Part shown: positions 24,488-33,675 of the stretch, in pieces
Layout of the letters: each line of letters begins with the position of its first letter
How positions within the stretch are numbered: position 1 is the stretch's first letter
Assembly (NCBI GenBank): GCA_900548905.1
Contig: URMK01000025.1
Coordinates: 1 to 64,000 of the forward strand
Direction of reading: 5' to 3'
DNA length: 64,000 nucleotides
Source: an uncultured Lachnospiraceae bacterium
Lineage (GTDB): Bacteria > Bacillota > Clostridia > Lachnospirales > Lachnospiraceae
Program-made: the position numbers and the translations under genes
Notes under the pieces: generated by a model
Seen by the model: only the letters and a program-made list of their open reading frames with translations
What the model was told of the DNA's origin: nothing
The model's database searches: none

Positions 24488-25105
24488 TTATATCTTCTTC
24501 TGTTTATGCCGTTTCCATACCCGCAGCGCCAGCGTCACTGCCGCCGTTCCTATAATAATCCAGGCCAGTGCGGAATAGGTATCCAGATATTCTGTAATAA
24601 TCCCCCAGGATTCCCCTGCCACCGCCCCAAAGACCACCAGCACGGTATCCCAGATCAGACTTCCTGCCACGGTAAACAGGGTAAAAACAGGCAGCTTCAT
24701 CCTGGCCATTCCGGCAGGAATGGATATCAGGCTGCGGATGATGGGGATACACCTTCCGAAAAATACCGCTTTTCTTCCCTGCCCGTCAAACCACTGCAGT
24801 GTCCGGACAATTTCATCCTTTTTAAAGCCCAGCCGCCTGCACAGATTACTGTCCAGTAATTTTCCGAATCGTTGCGGGCTAAGAAGGGCGCCCAGTCCAT
24901 ACAGCAGGAAAGCGCTGGCTACCGACGCGGCGGTGGAAACAAAAATCACCCCCGGAACCGTCATTTTCGTACAGGTAGTAAGAAAGCCCCCAAAAGTGAG
25001 TATCACTTCCGAAGGGATGGGCGGAAACACCGTTTCCACCACGATCAAAAGACCAATTCCCAAATAGCCGAACTGATTCATGATGTCAATAACAATATCC
25101 TGCAT
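24488..25105 (-). CDS. DedA-family membrane protein
   Basis: The 205-aa protein has the DedA/SNARE-associated (VTT) domain: PPIPSEVILTFGGFL near residue 30, a glycine-rich helix (ASVASAFLLYGLGALL), and FFGRCIPIIRSLISIPAGMARM near residue 110, the most conserved segment with its arginines and proline. Members act as phospholipid or undecaprenyl-phosphate translocases in the membrane. The ATG at 25105 fits the family start; its ribosome site is weak. It follows the LysR gene by about 86 nt on the same strand. Whether it has any link to the D-amino acid genes is unknown. Confidence 0.88.
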   Translation of the reverse strand: MQDIVIDIMNQFGYLGIGLLIVVETVFPPIPSEVILTFGGFLTTCTKMTVPGVIFVSTAASVASAFLLYGLGALLSPQRFGKLLDSNLCRRLGFKKDEIVRTLQWFDGQGRKAVFFGRCIPIIRSLISIPAGMARMKLPVFTLFTVAGSLIWDTVLVVFGAVAGESWGIITEYLDTYSALAWIIIGTAAVTLALRVWKRHKQKKI

Positions 25106-25191
25106 ACCCACGCCTCTGCTATGCTTCCTTGTTATCCAGTCTATGCCCCCTTGCCTCATAACAGTACCAAATCTGCAGGCCCGCTCTGCCA

Positions 25192-26109
25192 CTATTCGGT
25201 CACTTTCATGATGCTCACCCACTGCAGCAGCTTTTCAATAGCAGGGTTATGGTTTTCCGTAAGCCAGCTCACTTCAAAATCCAGAGTTTCTTCTTCCTGC
25301 CCTTCCTCCTCCTTGTGCATGGGAATTACGACAAGATTGCGGGTATTCCGGTAATATCTCACCGCGTATTCCGGCAGTATGGCAATGCCGAGCCCAGCGG
25401 AAACCATGAGCAGCAACGTCTGTACCTCCTTCTCCCTGCTCACAATATTGGGCGCGTAGCCGCCCCGGTTGTAGCACAGGATAACCTCCTCTGCTTCGTC
25501 ATTCGGACGCCCTTTGGGCTGCATGATAATAAATTCTTCCCCTGCCAGCTCCCGGTAGCTCAGATGTTTCCTGGATGCCAGGGGATGTCCCGGATACAGA
25601 ACCGCCATCAGGGGATACGCTTTTAAAAAGCGGCGGCTCAAATCCTGGTAATTGCGTATGTTTGGAGACAGATTGAAGGCGATATCGCATTCCCCATCCT
25701 CCAGCAGCCCATATAAAGCGCTCATATTTTCCCGGATCAGACGTATGGAAATATTAGGGTAGGTTTCATGGAAATTCCGGATTGTCTCAGAAAACAGGCT
25801 CTGTTCGTATCCCCGGATAAATCCGATGGAAATGGAGCCGGAAAAACCTTCCGCAGCCGACCGCGCCAGCTTCACGGCTTCATCCGCCCTGGCAAGAATG
25901 GCTTTCGCTTCATTCATGAACACCCTGCCTGCGGGTGTCAGCTCCACATGGTGTTTATCCCTTATAAACAGAAGCGCTCCAATCCCTTCCTCCAGCGCCC
26001 GGATCTGCTGGGTCATGGCCGTTTGGGAAATAAAGCATTTTTTAGCGGCCTTTGTGAAATTCAGGGTCTCCCCCACCGACACAAAATATTCCAGCTGTTT
26101 CAGATTCAT
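25192..26109 (-). CDS. LysR-family transcriptional regulator
   Basis: The 305-aa protein begins MNLKQLEYFVSVGETLNFTK, the canonical LysR winged helix (residues 1-60, including SQTAMTQQIRALEEGIGALL), followed by a two-lobed effector-binding domain (about 90-295). The start at 26109 has GGAGG just upstream. It is divergent from the YkvI-type transporter and aminotransferase genes, so it probably regulates them from the shared intergenic region. That region also holds a 91-bp hairpin. The effector may be an amino acid, but this is inferred from the neighbours. Confidence 0.9.
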   Translation of the reverse strand: MNLKQLEYFVSVGETLNFTKAAKKCFISQTAMTQQIRALEEGIGALLFIRDKHHVELTPAGRVFMNEAKAILARADEAVKLARSAAEGFSGSISIGFIRGYEQSLFSETIRNFHETYPNISIRLIRENMSALYGLLEDGECDIAFNLSPNIRNYQDLSRRFLKAYPLMAVLYPGHPLASRKHLSYRELAGEEFIIMQPKGRPNDEAEEVILCYNRGGYAPNIVSREKEVQTLLLMVSAGLGIAILPEYAVRYYRNTRNLVVIPMHKEEEGQEEETLDFEVSWLTENHNPAIEKLLQWVSIMKVTE

Positions 26110-26163
26110 CCTGTTCCTCCTGCTTTTCCGGTTGTACTTACTATTGATTTTACTTTGTAGTAC

Positions 26164-26254
26164 CTCAAGCTTCACAGGTGCCAAATGGCCCTCCATCCCG
26201 GCAGCGCCCCGCAGACAGCGGACGGAGGGCCATTTGGCACCTGTGAAGTTTGAG
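26164..26254. repeat. 91-bp near-perfect hairpin between lysR and ykvI-type genes
   Basis: Positions 26164-26198 pair with 26220-26254 over 35 bp, with one G-T and one A-C mismatch, around a 21-nt loop. TAGTA flanks it on both sides (26158-26162 and 26256-26260), which could be a 5-bp target duplication. The element sits in the leader of the LysR gene and upstream of the transporter. It lacks a U-run. A miniature insertion element or an RNA-level control hairpin are both possible. Confidence 0.85.
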
Positions 26255-26363
26255 TTAGTAATAAGTTTTACTTATTGTAATATGCAATCTTACTATTTGC
26301 AACTGCCTATTTTTTGCCTTATAATTCTATTTATGAATTACAAAAGAAAGCAGGTGCTTACTA

Positions 26364-27509
26364 TTGAAAAGTCTGAAGAAATTTTATGAGGGCGGCTACG
26401 CCAAATACATTCTGCCCGGTGTGCTGCTGCAGTCTGTTCTGATAGGCGGCGGTTATGCCACAGGACGGGAGATTTATTCCTACGGAGCCAAATTCGGTGC
26501 TTTCGGCTGGATATCCGGTCTGACCATCGGAATCGGCTTTGCCCTTTTTGCCTTTCTTACCTTCGAAATCTGCCGGATTTACAAGGTATATGACTACAAA
26601 AATTATATCAAGCAGGTGATTGGCCCCTTATGGCCGGTAATGGATGTTCTTACTATATTAATAGCCATTATGCTCATCGCCGTTATGGCAGCGGCCACAG
26701 GAAGTATTTTTGAACAGGTCGGCCTGCCTAATTTCCTGGGAGCGGTGGTCATCGTTTTCCTGTGCGGCCTTCTGAATTTCAAAGGCTCCAAGGTCATTGA
26801 AAAGTTCGAATCCGTGGGAACCGTGCTTCTTTACGGCGGCTATATCCTGTTTACCATCATTGTCCTGATAAGCAAGGGAAGCAACATCCCGCAAGTATTT
26901 GCATCCGCGGACACCAGCGCTTATGACGGCAAGGTCACCCTGGGTCTGTGCATCTGGACAGGAATCCTGTATGTGGCGTATAATATTAACTCCATCCCCA
27001 TGGGGATGTTTTCCCTCACCAGACAGACCAAACGGAAGGAAACCTTTATTTCCGGTCTGATCGCGGGACTGTTAATGGTTATCCCCTGGTTCCTCTCTTA
27101 TTTTGCCATGATGTGCTTCTATGGGGATGTTTCCATTGTGGGAGCCGATGTGGCCACCCCCTGGATGGAAATGATCAAAGCGGTAAACGGCGGTCCCTTC
27201 CTTCTTGCCCTGTTCAGTATCGTTATGGGCTGGACCCTGGTGGAAACGGCTACGGGCTGTATCCATATGATTATTGACCGTTTCGACATCGCCCTGGAGG
27301 AAAGGGGAAATACCAGGCTCACCGACAAAAAGAGAGGGCTTATCACGGTAATCACCCTGCTTGCCGCCCTGCTTCTTTCCCGCATCGGTGTAGTTACCCT
27401 GATTGAAAAAGGATATTCCTATCTGTCCTACGGCTTTATCCTGTTCTATCTGCTGCCCACCCTGTTTATCGGCGGTTACAAAATAATCCGTTATAAGAAT
27501 AAAAAGTAA
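26364..27509 (+). CDS. YkvI-type membrane transporter
   Basis: The 381-aa protein has about 10 membrane helices and begins with a glycine-rich first helix (ILPGVLLQSVLIGGGYATGRE), as in YkvI and related amino acid transporters of the APC/LeuT-like fold. A TTG start at 26364 is used, with AGGTG 7 nt upstream; no ATG fits. It is followed after 27 nt by a D-amino acid aminotransferase gene, and a LysR regulator is divergent. Import or export of an amino acid, possibly a D-amino acid, is the likely role. Substrate is not determined by the sequence. Confidence 0.75.
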   Translation: MKSLKKFYEGGYAKYILPGVLLQSVLIGGGYATGREIYSYGAKFGAFGWISGLTIGIGFALFAFLTFEICRIYKVYDYKNYIKQVIGPLWPVMDVLTILIAIMLIAVMAAATGSIFEQVGLPNFLGAVVIVFLCGLLNFKGSKVIEKFESVGTVLLYGGYILFTIIVLISKGSNIPQVFASADTSAYDGKVTLGLCIWTGILYVAYNINSIPMGMFSLTRQTKRKETFISGLIAGLLMVIPWFLSYFAMMCFYGDVSIVGADVATPWMEMIKAVNGGPFLLALFSIVMGWTLVETATGCIHMIIDRFDIALEERGNTRLTDKKRGLITVITLLAALLLSRIGVVTLIEKGYSYLSYGFILFYLLPTLFIGGYKIIRYKNKK

Positions 27510-27536
27510 AGAATTACATATAAGGAGAACTTTGAT

Positions 27537-28382
27537 ATGAAATATGTAGGATATTACAATGGAGAAATCGGGTCATTGGAAGAAATGAAAATCCCCATGC
27601 TGGACCGGGCCGTTTATTTTGGCGATGGCTGCTACGATGCCACTACCTTTGCCCATAATCACATTTTTGCGGTAAAGGATCATGTGGATCGTTTTTACAA
27701 CAGCTGCAAAATGCTGGAAATCCCTTTTGACATGCCGCGGGAAGTCCTGGTGGAAGCGCTGCAGAAATGTATCGATGCCAATGAAATCGATCACGGCATG
27801 CTTTACTGGCAATGCTCCAGAGGAACCGCGCTGCGGGCGCATAACTTTCCTCCGGCCCAGGTGAAGCCCAACCTGATGATTTTTACCGTTCCCTGTGAGC
27901 TGGTTCCCATGGACAGCACCTTTAAGCTGATATCCATGGAGGATACCCGGTTCCTGCACTGTAACATCAAGACTCTGAACTTAATCCCCAGCGTTATCGC
28001 TTACCAGCGCTGTATGGAAAAAGGCTGCCAGGAAACAATTTTCCACCGGGGGGAACGGGTTACGGAATGTGCCCACAGCAATGTCCTGATGATTAAGGAC
28101 GGCGTTTTGTGTACGCCTCCCAGGGATAACCTGATTTTGCCCGGCATCACTTTAAAACATCTCCTGGAGCTGGCGGATGCCAACGGCATTCCCACCAGGG
28201 AAGCGGTCTTTACCATGGATGAGCTCAGAGCGGCAGATGAAGTCATTATCAGCAGCTCCGGCGGCCTCTGCATCGCTGCGGATGAACTGGACGGAACCTC
28301 TATCGGCGGAAACGATCCGGTGACCCTGAAAAAGCTTCAGGATGCTTATACTGCATTTTATGAAAAGGATACGAATTATTAA
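27537..28382 (+). CDS. dat: D-amino acid aminotransferase
   Basis: The 281-aa PLP fold-type IV enzyme aligns well with Bacillus D-alanine aminotransferase. The catalytic lysine is K145 in HCNIKTLNLI and the cofactor-ring glutamate is E177 in RVTECAHSNV, the same numbers as in the known enzyme. The N-terminus YYNGEIGSLEEMKIPMLDRA is typical. It converts D-alanine and alpha-ketoglutarate to pyruvate and D-glutamate, supplying or recycling D-amino acids for the cell wall. AAGGAG precedes the ATG. It forms a two-gene operon with the transporter upstream and ends at a bidirectional terminator. Branched-chain or aminodeoxychorismate enzymes of the same fold are less likely. Confidence 0.9.
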   Translation: MKYVGYYNGEIGSLEEMKIPMLDRAVYFGDGCYDATTFAHNHIFAVKDHVDRFYNSCKMLEIPFDMPREVLVEALQKCIDANEIDHGMLYWQCSRGTALRAHNFPPAQVKPNLMIFTVPCELVPMDSTFKLISMEDTRFLHCNIKTLNLIPSVIAYQRCMEKGCQETIFHRGERVTECAHSNVLMIKDGVLCTPPRDNLILPGITLKHLLELADANGIPTREAVFTMDELRAADEVIISSSGGLCIAADELDGTSIGGNDPVTLKKLQDAYTAFYEKDTNY

Positions 28383-28449
28383 AAGCTAAAAAAGCGGTTA
28401 TCCTGTTGCTCCGGCTTCATCGGGGCAATAATGTCCCGGTACCCGATAT

Positions 28450-28497
28450 AAAAATCCCGGTATGTCCTTGCCTATGGCAAAGATGTCCGGGATTTTT
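28450..28497. terminator. Bidirectional intrinsic terminator
   Basis: AAAAATCCCGG pairs with CCGGGATTTTT (11 bp) with a 26-nt loop that holds its own small TTGCC/GGCAA hairpin. A- and T-runs on the two sides let it serve the aminotransferase operon (plus) and the GH39/GH43 operon (minus). Confidence 0.85.
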
Positions 28498-28530
28498 CAG
28501 ATCGTATATTTTTATCCCCGGCGGGCCTGC

Positions 28531-30156
28531 TTACTCCTCCGGCCTGTAGGTAAAGAAATCAAAGGCCGCAAAATTGCTCCCTTCCTTCCCGTTACCGCTG
28601 GCAAACATACCCACATAGGCGCCCACAAAACCGCCGGCCGTCTCGGAGCCAAGGAAGCTGCCGTCCAGTCCGTCGGCCAGCACATGTCTGGTTCCGTCCT
28701 CTTCCACCGCCGTAAACGTGTTTTTCTGCCCTTCTGCCGCAAGCTCCAACAGCACGGTGTCCGAATACCATTCCATCTCTCCGCAAATCTCTTTCTGCCA
28801 GGGCCTTTCCACATTGTGGTAGGTCACCTCCGCTTCCTGGGTCAGATATCCTTTCACCGCCCGCAGAAGCCGTTTTCCCTTTTCCAGAGTCATTTCCGCC
28901 CGCAGGGAATGGTAATTATTCTGCAGCAGTATCAGGCCCGCGGTCTGCCCCTCTTGCGGCTCAAACCGCATTTTTGTAAGGGCCGTATAGCTCATATGCT
29001 GCTGCCTGCGTCCCACAAAACCGGCACAGTTTACATTGGGAAGCCGGCCGGAACGTATTTTTTCCATCGTTTCCGGGTTCGTGGGTTCCATGGGCCTGGC
29101 CGTTGTCCTGATTTTCAGACAGCTGTCCTCCAAGCGGAAATCCCCCTCTGCGGGTGTTCCCAGACAGTTCCAGGAAAAGCCCGGACGCTCTCCGTCAAAA
29201 TCATCGGTTTCCGGCAGGGCAGGCACAGGGGCTTCCGGCAGAGCGGGGGCCGGATAGGTCCAGTCCAGCTTTCCGGTTCCCGGACATACCACAGGCCAGC
29301 CGTTTTCCCATACCATAGGGGCGATGAAGGTCTCCCTTCCCATATTTTTATGGTATCCGCCATAGGGCCTGGAAGCCAGCATAACCATATACCAGCTGCC
29401 GTCCTTCAGTTCCACGATATCCGCATGTCCCGTATTGGCGATAGCCGCCCCCATACCCAGATGCCTGTGGGTCATGATGGGGTTTCCGTCATATCCTTCA
29501 TAATCCCCCATCACCTCCCTGCTCCTGGCTATAGTCACCGCATGGAAATGTTCGGTACCGCCTTCGGCTATCAAAAGATAATACCAGCCGTCCTTTTTGT
29601 ATAGGTGGGGCGCTTCCGGGCACCAGGCCAGGACCTGGGAACCTCCCCAGATTTTTTTCTTTTCTCCCTCCAGCCGAAAATCTTTCAGGTCAATCCGGCT
29701 TATCCATATCTTACTGTGGCGCATATCCTCGCCCGAGCTGGTTCCTGTATAATAGGCGGTGCCGTCCTCATCCCAGAACAAAGAGGGATCGATTCCCTCC
29801 GCCCCCTCTATCCAGTGCGGCTCCGACCATGGCCCCGCCGGATCCTCTGCTGTTACAATAAAGTTCCCGCCATGATCCACGTTGGTGGTAATCATATAAA
29901 AAAGCCCGTCATGGTACCGGATAGTAGGGGCAAAGATTCCCCCGGAGATCCAGTCCGCGCCTAACGGCAGCTGGGACGCACGATCCAGCACATGTCCGAT
30001 CTGCTCCCAATGCGCCAGATCCCGGCTGTGGAAAACCGGCACGCCGGGGTAGTACGAGAAGGATGAGGTCACCATATAAAAATCATCCTCTGCACGGACA
30101 ATGGATGGATCCGGATAAAATCCCGGTAACAGCGGGTTTTTAATTTCATAGCTCAC
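28531..30156 (-). CDS. GH43 beta-xylosidase / arabinofuranosidase
   Basis: The 541-aa enzyme has a five-bladed propeller (about 1-320) with the GH43 triad: base D16 in FYPDPS, D123 in EGIDPSLFW and acid E181 in CPEAPHLYK. A C-terminal beta-sandwich (about 330-535, the XynB-type second domain) follows. The family cleaves xylose or arabinose from xylan oligosaccharides. The start is GTG with GGGAGG 8 nt upstream. No signal peptide is present. It is the last gene of the binding protein/permease/GH39 operon, 14 nt after GH39, so both enzymes probably digest what the ABC system imports. Confidence 0.92.
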   Translation of the reverse strand: MSYEIKNPLLPGFYPDPSIVRAEDDFYMVTSSFSYYPGVPVFHSRDLAHWEQIGHVLDRASQLPLGADWISGGIFAPTIRYHDGLFYMITTNVDHGGNFIVTAEDPAGPWSEPHWIEGAEGIDPSLFWDEDGTAYYTGTSSGEDMRHSKIWISRIDLKDFRLEGEKKKIWGGSQVLAWCPEAPHLYKKDGWYYLLIAEGGTEHFHAVTIARSREVMGDYEGYDGNPIMTHRHLGMGAAIANTGHADIVELKDGSWYMVMLASRPYGGYHKNMGRETFIAPMVWENGWPVVCPGTGKLDWTYPAPALPEAPVPALPETDDFDGERPGFSWNCLGTPAEGDFRLEDSCLKIRTTARPMEPTNPETMEKIRSGRLPNVNCAGFVGRRQQHMSYTALTKMRFEPQEGQTAGLILLQNNYHSLRAEMTLEKGKRLLRAVKGYLTQEAEVTYHNVERPWQKEICGEMEWYSDTVLLELAAEGQKNTFTAVEEDGTRHVLADGLDGSFLGSETAGGFVGAYVGMFASGNGKEGSNFAAFDFFTYRPEE

Positions 30157-30170
30157 GGTTGTTTCCTCCC

Positions 30171-31685
30171 TTACAAATACATAGTAATCAGTGCCGCTCC
30201 CATAGGAGGAAGGGCCAGGGATATTGTACCATCTTTTACCTGTGCTGTCTCTTCTTTTGTATAGGAGGCCGCTTCCAGAAGGGCAAGCTGGGATCGGTCC
30301 GGATATTCGGGTTCTCCCATGGCCTGCCAGCAGGCAAGCGCATTTCCGTGGGTATCATCCAGACGTTCGATGGTAACTTTCACCGGACTTGCTCCGGTAA
30401 GGCGGATTTGGATTTCTTCTTCCGTAATATCATGGAGCAGGGAATGATGGTTCACCGCCAGGAACTGGACTGCCCGGCAGGTATTTTTTCTTACCCCGTA
30501 TACATCCACCGTACCCTGGGCCCCGGTTTTTACATACATTTCCTCCCCCAGTTTGTGCAGCAGCTGGAATGCGCGGTAGGACGCCTTGGGTATCCCCTGC
30601 AGATTCAACAGGCCGAAGCCGCCGTGGAAGGGTTTACAGGGCATGCCGCCTTCCTCAAAAATATCGGAAAAGGTCCAGTAGGAATAGCCCTCCACCAGAT
30701 CTGTGGAATCCATAATCGTTTTCAAAATAAAGGAGGAACCGAATGGGCCGTCGGAGGCAATTCCCGCGCCGCTGTTCCATTCCGTATAATAAACAGGCAG
30801 TCCTCCGGCTTCTCCCACGGCTTTTACGGTCATTTGCGTCAGGACGCCCCGATCCACCTTTTCCCAAAGATGTTTATGCTGCTCTTTTCTTCGTTCCAGA
30901 AACGCTTCCACGGTTTCCCCTTCTCCGGGTGTCATAAAGTTCTGGCTGTCCTCCACGCCGTATCCCAGAATAACATCGGTAGGATAGTGATGGGTGGAAA
31001 TAAAATCAATGGGAGTATTCGTTTTTCTGCAATGATTAAGCAGTTCCGGTATCCAGGAATTATTGGAGGTTGCCGGTCCTCCCACCTTCAGCCGTTCATC
31101 CACCTCTTTCAGGGCATGGGCGGTATGGGAATACAGATTAAAGTATTCCTCCATCGTATCGGACCAGAAACCAAACGGAGAATCCGGCCCTCCCAGGTTC
31201 GGCTCATTCCAGACCTCAAAAAACCACTGTCTCACTTCTCCCGTACCGTACCTCTCTGTCAGATGCTCTGCAAACAGACCGATGAGCCACTCCCATTTTT
31301 CGTAGCTTGCCGGCCGGGAGGTATTCCCCTTATAGTGGAAAATGGTGGTATCCTTGCTTTTAAGCGCCTCCGGCATAAATCCTATTTCCACAAACGGCTT
31401 CATATTTATGGACAGCAAAAAATCAAATACCGAATCCACGTTGGTAAATGAGACCACCCATTCATCCGCCGCCCCCATCATGGGACGGGTGAGCACGCTC
31501 ATATCATCATCAAAAAGCCCGTGAAACCTCACATAACGAAACCCCAGCTCCCGCTGGCATTTTTCCAGCTGTTCCCGGTAATCCTGCCGCAGAGCCGTGG
31601 TTCCGTGACAGCTTCCCACACACATGTTCCAATACGATTTTAAAGGCTTTACTTCTTCCTTATAGTCCCAGGTAAACTGTTTCAT
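30171..31685 (-). CDS. GH39 beta-xylosidase
   Basis: The 504-aa enzyme has a TIM barrel with acid/base E161 in FFEVWNEPNL and nucleophile E302 in VYYTEWNSG, and the typical early stretch YWNMCVGSCHGTTALRQDY. C-terminal beta domains follow. GH39 beta-xylosidases release xylose from xylo-oligosaccharides. The protein has no signal peptide and acts in the cytoplasm. GGAGGG lies upstream of the ATG. It is placed between the permease genes and GH43 in one operon. A long open frame on the opposite strand here is a codon-bias shadow. Confidence 0.92.
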   Translation of the reverse strand: MKQFTWDYKEEVKPLKSYWNMCVGSCHGTTALRQDYREQLEKCQRELGFRYVRFHGLFDDDMSVLTRPMMGAADEWVVSFTNVDSVFDFLLSINMKPFVEIGFMPEALKSKDTTIFHYKGNTSRPASYEKWEWLIGLFAEHLTERYGTGEVRQWFFEVWNEPNLGGPDSPFGFWSDTMEEYFNLYSHTAHALKEVDERLKVGGPATSNNSWIPELLNHCRKTNTPIDFISTHHYPTDVILGYGVEDSQNFMTPGEGETVEAFLERRKEQHKHLWEKVDRGVLTQMTVKAVGEAGGLPVYYTEWNSGAGIASDGPFGSSFILKTIMDSTDLVEGYSYWTFSDIFEEGGMPCKPFHGGFGLLNLQGIPKASYRAFQLLHKLGEEMYVKTGAQGTVDVYGVRKNTCRAVQFLAVNHHSLLHDITEEEIQIRLTGASPVKVTIERLDDTHGNALACWQAMGEPEYPDRSQLALLEAASYTKEETAQVKDGTISLALPPMGAALITMYL

Positions 31686-31728
31686 CGCTATCCCTCCTGC
31701 TGCTTGGTTTTATGTTAGAAAAAGGGGG

Positions 31729-32610
31729 CTATCCTTTTACGGAACCGATCATAACCCCTTTTACAAAATACTTCTGCACAAACGGATAGATACACAAAAT
31801 GGGCAGTGTGGCGATAACCGTTGTACAGTATTTAATCAAGTCCTTATAGATTGCCAGATTATTTTCCAGATCGCTCCGGTTCATCTGGGATGCATCATTC
31901 TGTATCAGTATATCCCTCAGTATCAGCTGCAGCGGATACAGGGAACGATCCTGCAGGAAAATAGACGCATTAAACCAGGAATTCCACTGGCCCACCGCAT
32001 AAAACAGCACGACAACCGCAATCGTGGCTTTGGACAGGGGAATGATGATTTTTGTCATTATAGTCATGTTTCCGGCCCCGTCTATCCTGGCAGCCTCCTC
32101 CAGGGAATCGGGTATTTCCGCCATAGAGGTTCTCATGATAATAATATTGAACACGTTCACACAGCCGGGTATGATCAGCGCCCATCTGGTGTCCAGCATC
32201 CCCAGGTTACGGACTATCATATAGAAAGGGATCATACCGCCGTTGAACATCATGGTAAAAGCAAGGAAAAACATCATCTGCTTTTTCAAAAGCAGCTGTT
32301 TCCTGGATAAAACATACCCGCTGGATATAGTGAGCGCCGTCCCGAGCAGGGTGGAAAAAATCACATATATAATGGTATTGATATAGCCCGTATATATATT
32401 GGGGTTCTGGAAAACCAGGGCATAACCGTTCAGGGTGAAGCCAAGCGGTTTAAAAATGAAGCCGATATGGGCGCTTAAAGGCCCCGGTTCACTGAAGGAA
32501 GCAAATACGGTATGGAGCATAGGCGCCAGGCAGAGGAACCCTATCATGGTTAGAATGGCATAATTAATTACGGTAAATATTTTGTATCCCACAGATTTCG
32601 ACCGAATCAT
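31729..32610 (-). CDS. Sugar ABC transporter permease (CUT1, LplC/YtcP type)
   Basis: The 293-aa permease has six membrane helices and the intact ATPase-contact loop IPDSLEEAARIDGAGN near residue 185 (the EAA motif). It ends with the family tail YPFVQKYFVKGVMIGSVKG. It forms an importer with the adjacent LplB-type permease and the binding lipoprotein encoded upstream. No ATPase gene is nearby, as usual for CUT1 systems of Firmicutes that share an MsmX-like ATPase. The gene also serves as a full-length reference for the shortened paralog at 45134-45838. Confidence 0.92.
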   Translation of the reverse strand: MIRSKSVGYKIFTVINYAILTMIGFLCLAPMLHTVFASFSEPGPLSAHIGFIFKPLGFTLNGYALVFQNPNIYTGYINTIIYVIFSTLLGTALTISSGYVLSRKQLLLKKQMMFFLAFTMMFNGGMIPFYMIVRNLGMLDTRWALIIPGCVNVFNIIIMRTSMAEIPDSLEEAARIDGAGNMTIMTKIIIPLSKATIAVVVLFYAVGQWNSWFNASIFLQDRSLYPLQLILRDILIQNDASQMNRSDLENNLAIYKDLIKYCTTVIATLPILCIYPFVQKYFVKGVMIGSVKG

Positions 32611-32623
32611 TCCTCGTCCCTCC

Positions 32624-33529
32624 TTAAAACAGACTTGTATCTGTAACTTTGGCGCTGATTTTGTTTACCGTCATCAGAAGGATGAAGGATATCACCGAAT
32701 TAAACAGCCCCACCGCTGCGGAGTAGCCGTAGTTAAATTCCTGCAGACCTTTCCTGTATACAAAGGAATTGATAACATCCGCCGTTTCATAGGTGCTGGG
32801 ACCATAAAGCAGGATGATTTTTTCATATCCCACATTCAGCAATTGGCCGCAGCGCAGAATCAAAAGAATGATAATAGTGCTGGAGATGCCCGGAAGCGTC
32901 ACATGTATCGTCTGCTTCCAGCGATTGGCGCCGTCAATCACAGCCGCCTCATAAAGTTCCTGATCCACACTTGCCAGCGCGGCTATATAGATGATGGAGT
33001 TATAGCCCAGGCTCTGCCAGACATTGCTTCCCACAAATATAGCCCGGAAAAACTGGGGCTGTGCAATCAGGCTTGCCGGTTCATTTTGGGTAATCATGGA
33101 CCACAGCTGGGTAATGGCCCCGTTCTGGGAACAGAACTGGTTAACCAGGGAGCAGACGACAACCATCGATACAAAGTAGGGCATATAGCTGATGGTCTGT
33201 ATACTTTTCTTAAAAAATCTGCCCCTGACCTCATTCAGAAGCAGGGCAAAAATAATAGGAAGAGGAAAGCCAATCAGCAAATCAAAGAAACTGATTAAAA
33301 AAGTATTCTTTAACAGTCTCCAGAAATAGTAGCTCTGAAAAAAATCCTGGAAATGCTTGAAACCTACAAACGGACTTCTAAAAAAACCAAGCTGGGGTTT
33401 ATAATTCTGAAACGCCATCAGCAGCCCTACCATGGGACCGTAGGAAAAAATCACAAAAAAGAGTATCGTCGGCAGGAATATCAGGTAAAGAGAATAATTC
33501 CTCTTCAGATCTTTTTTTAAAGCATTCAT
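32624..33529 (-). CDS. Sugar ABC transporter permease (CUT1, LplB type)
   Basis: The 301-aa permease begins MNALKKDLKRNYSLYLIFLP, the usual LplB start, and has six helices. The EAA-type loop reads DQELYEAAVIDGANRWKQ near residue 195. AAGGAG lies just upstream of the ATG at 33529; a longer frame to 33619 has no site. It pairs with the LplC-type permease 13 nt downstream and with the binding protein upstream, from which it is separated by 146 nt that include a strong hairpin. It probably imports xylo- or arabinoxylo-oligosaccharides, judged from the GH39 and GH43 genes of the operon. Confidence 0.92.
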   Translation of the reverse strand: MNALKKDLKRNYSLYLIFLPTILFFVIFSYGPMVGLLMAFQNYKPQLGFFRSPFVGFKHFQDFFQSYYFWRLLKNTFLISFFDLLIGFPLPIIFALLLNEVRGRFFKKSIQTISYMPYFVSMVVVCSLVNQFCSQNGAITQLWSMITQNEPASLIAQPQFFRAIFVGSNVWQSLGYNSIIYIAALASVDQELYEAAVIDGANRWKQTIHVTLPGISSTIIILLILRCGQLLNVGYEKIILLYGPSTYETADVINSFVYRKGLQEFNYGYSAAVGLFNSVISFILLMTVNKISAKVTDTSLF

Positions 33530-33576
33530 AAACTTCTCCTTATATCCACCTATATGTGCCCGGCAGCATCGGCCGC

Positions 33577-33605
33577 AAAGCGCCGCCCATGGAGCGGCGC
33601 CTTTC
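33577..33605 (-). other. Hairpin between binding-protein and permease genes
   Basis: GCGCCGC pairs with GCGGCGC across a 7-nt loop, extended by an AAAG/CTTT pair with one bulged base. Only a short U-stretch follows on the minus strand. Such hairpins commonly protect the 3' end of binding-protein mRNA and reduce transcription into the permeases. Confidence 0.65.
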
Positions 33606-33675
33606 TTCCCTTCTGCCAATGCCTCGTACTTGTTACCATACCTTTACTTACCTGTCCGAAAGAAACAAGCACCGG

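Noticed and set aside
26164..26254. Hairpin as an ordinary intrinsic terminator
   Set aside because: No U-run follows on either strand, the stem is far longer than usual, and it lies at the 5' ends of both divergent genes, not the 3' ends.
30159..31451. A 430-codon open frame on the plus strand
   Set aside because: It is antisense to the GH39 gene, whose active-site motifs are intact; the plus-strand frame shows no family features.
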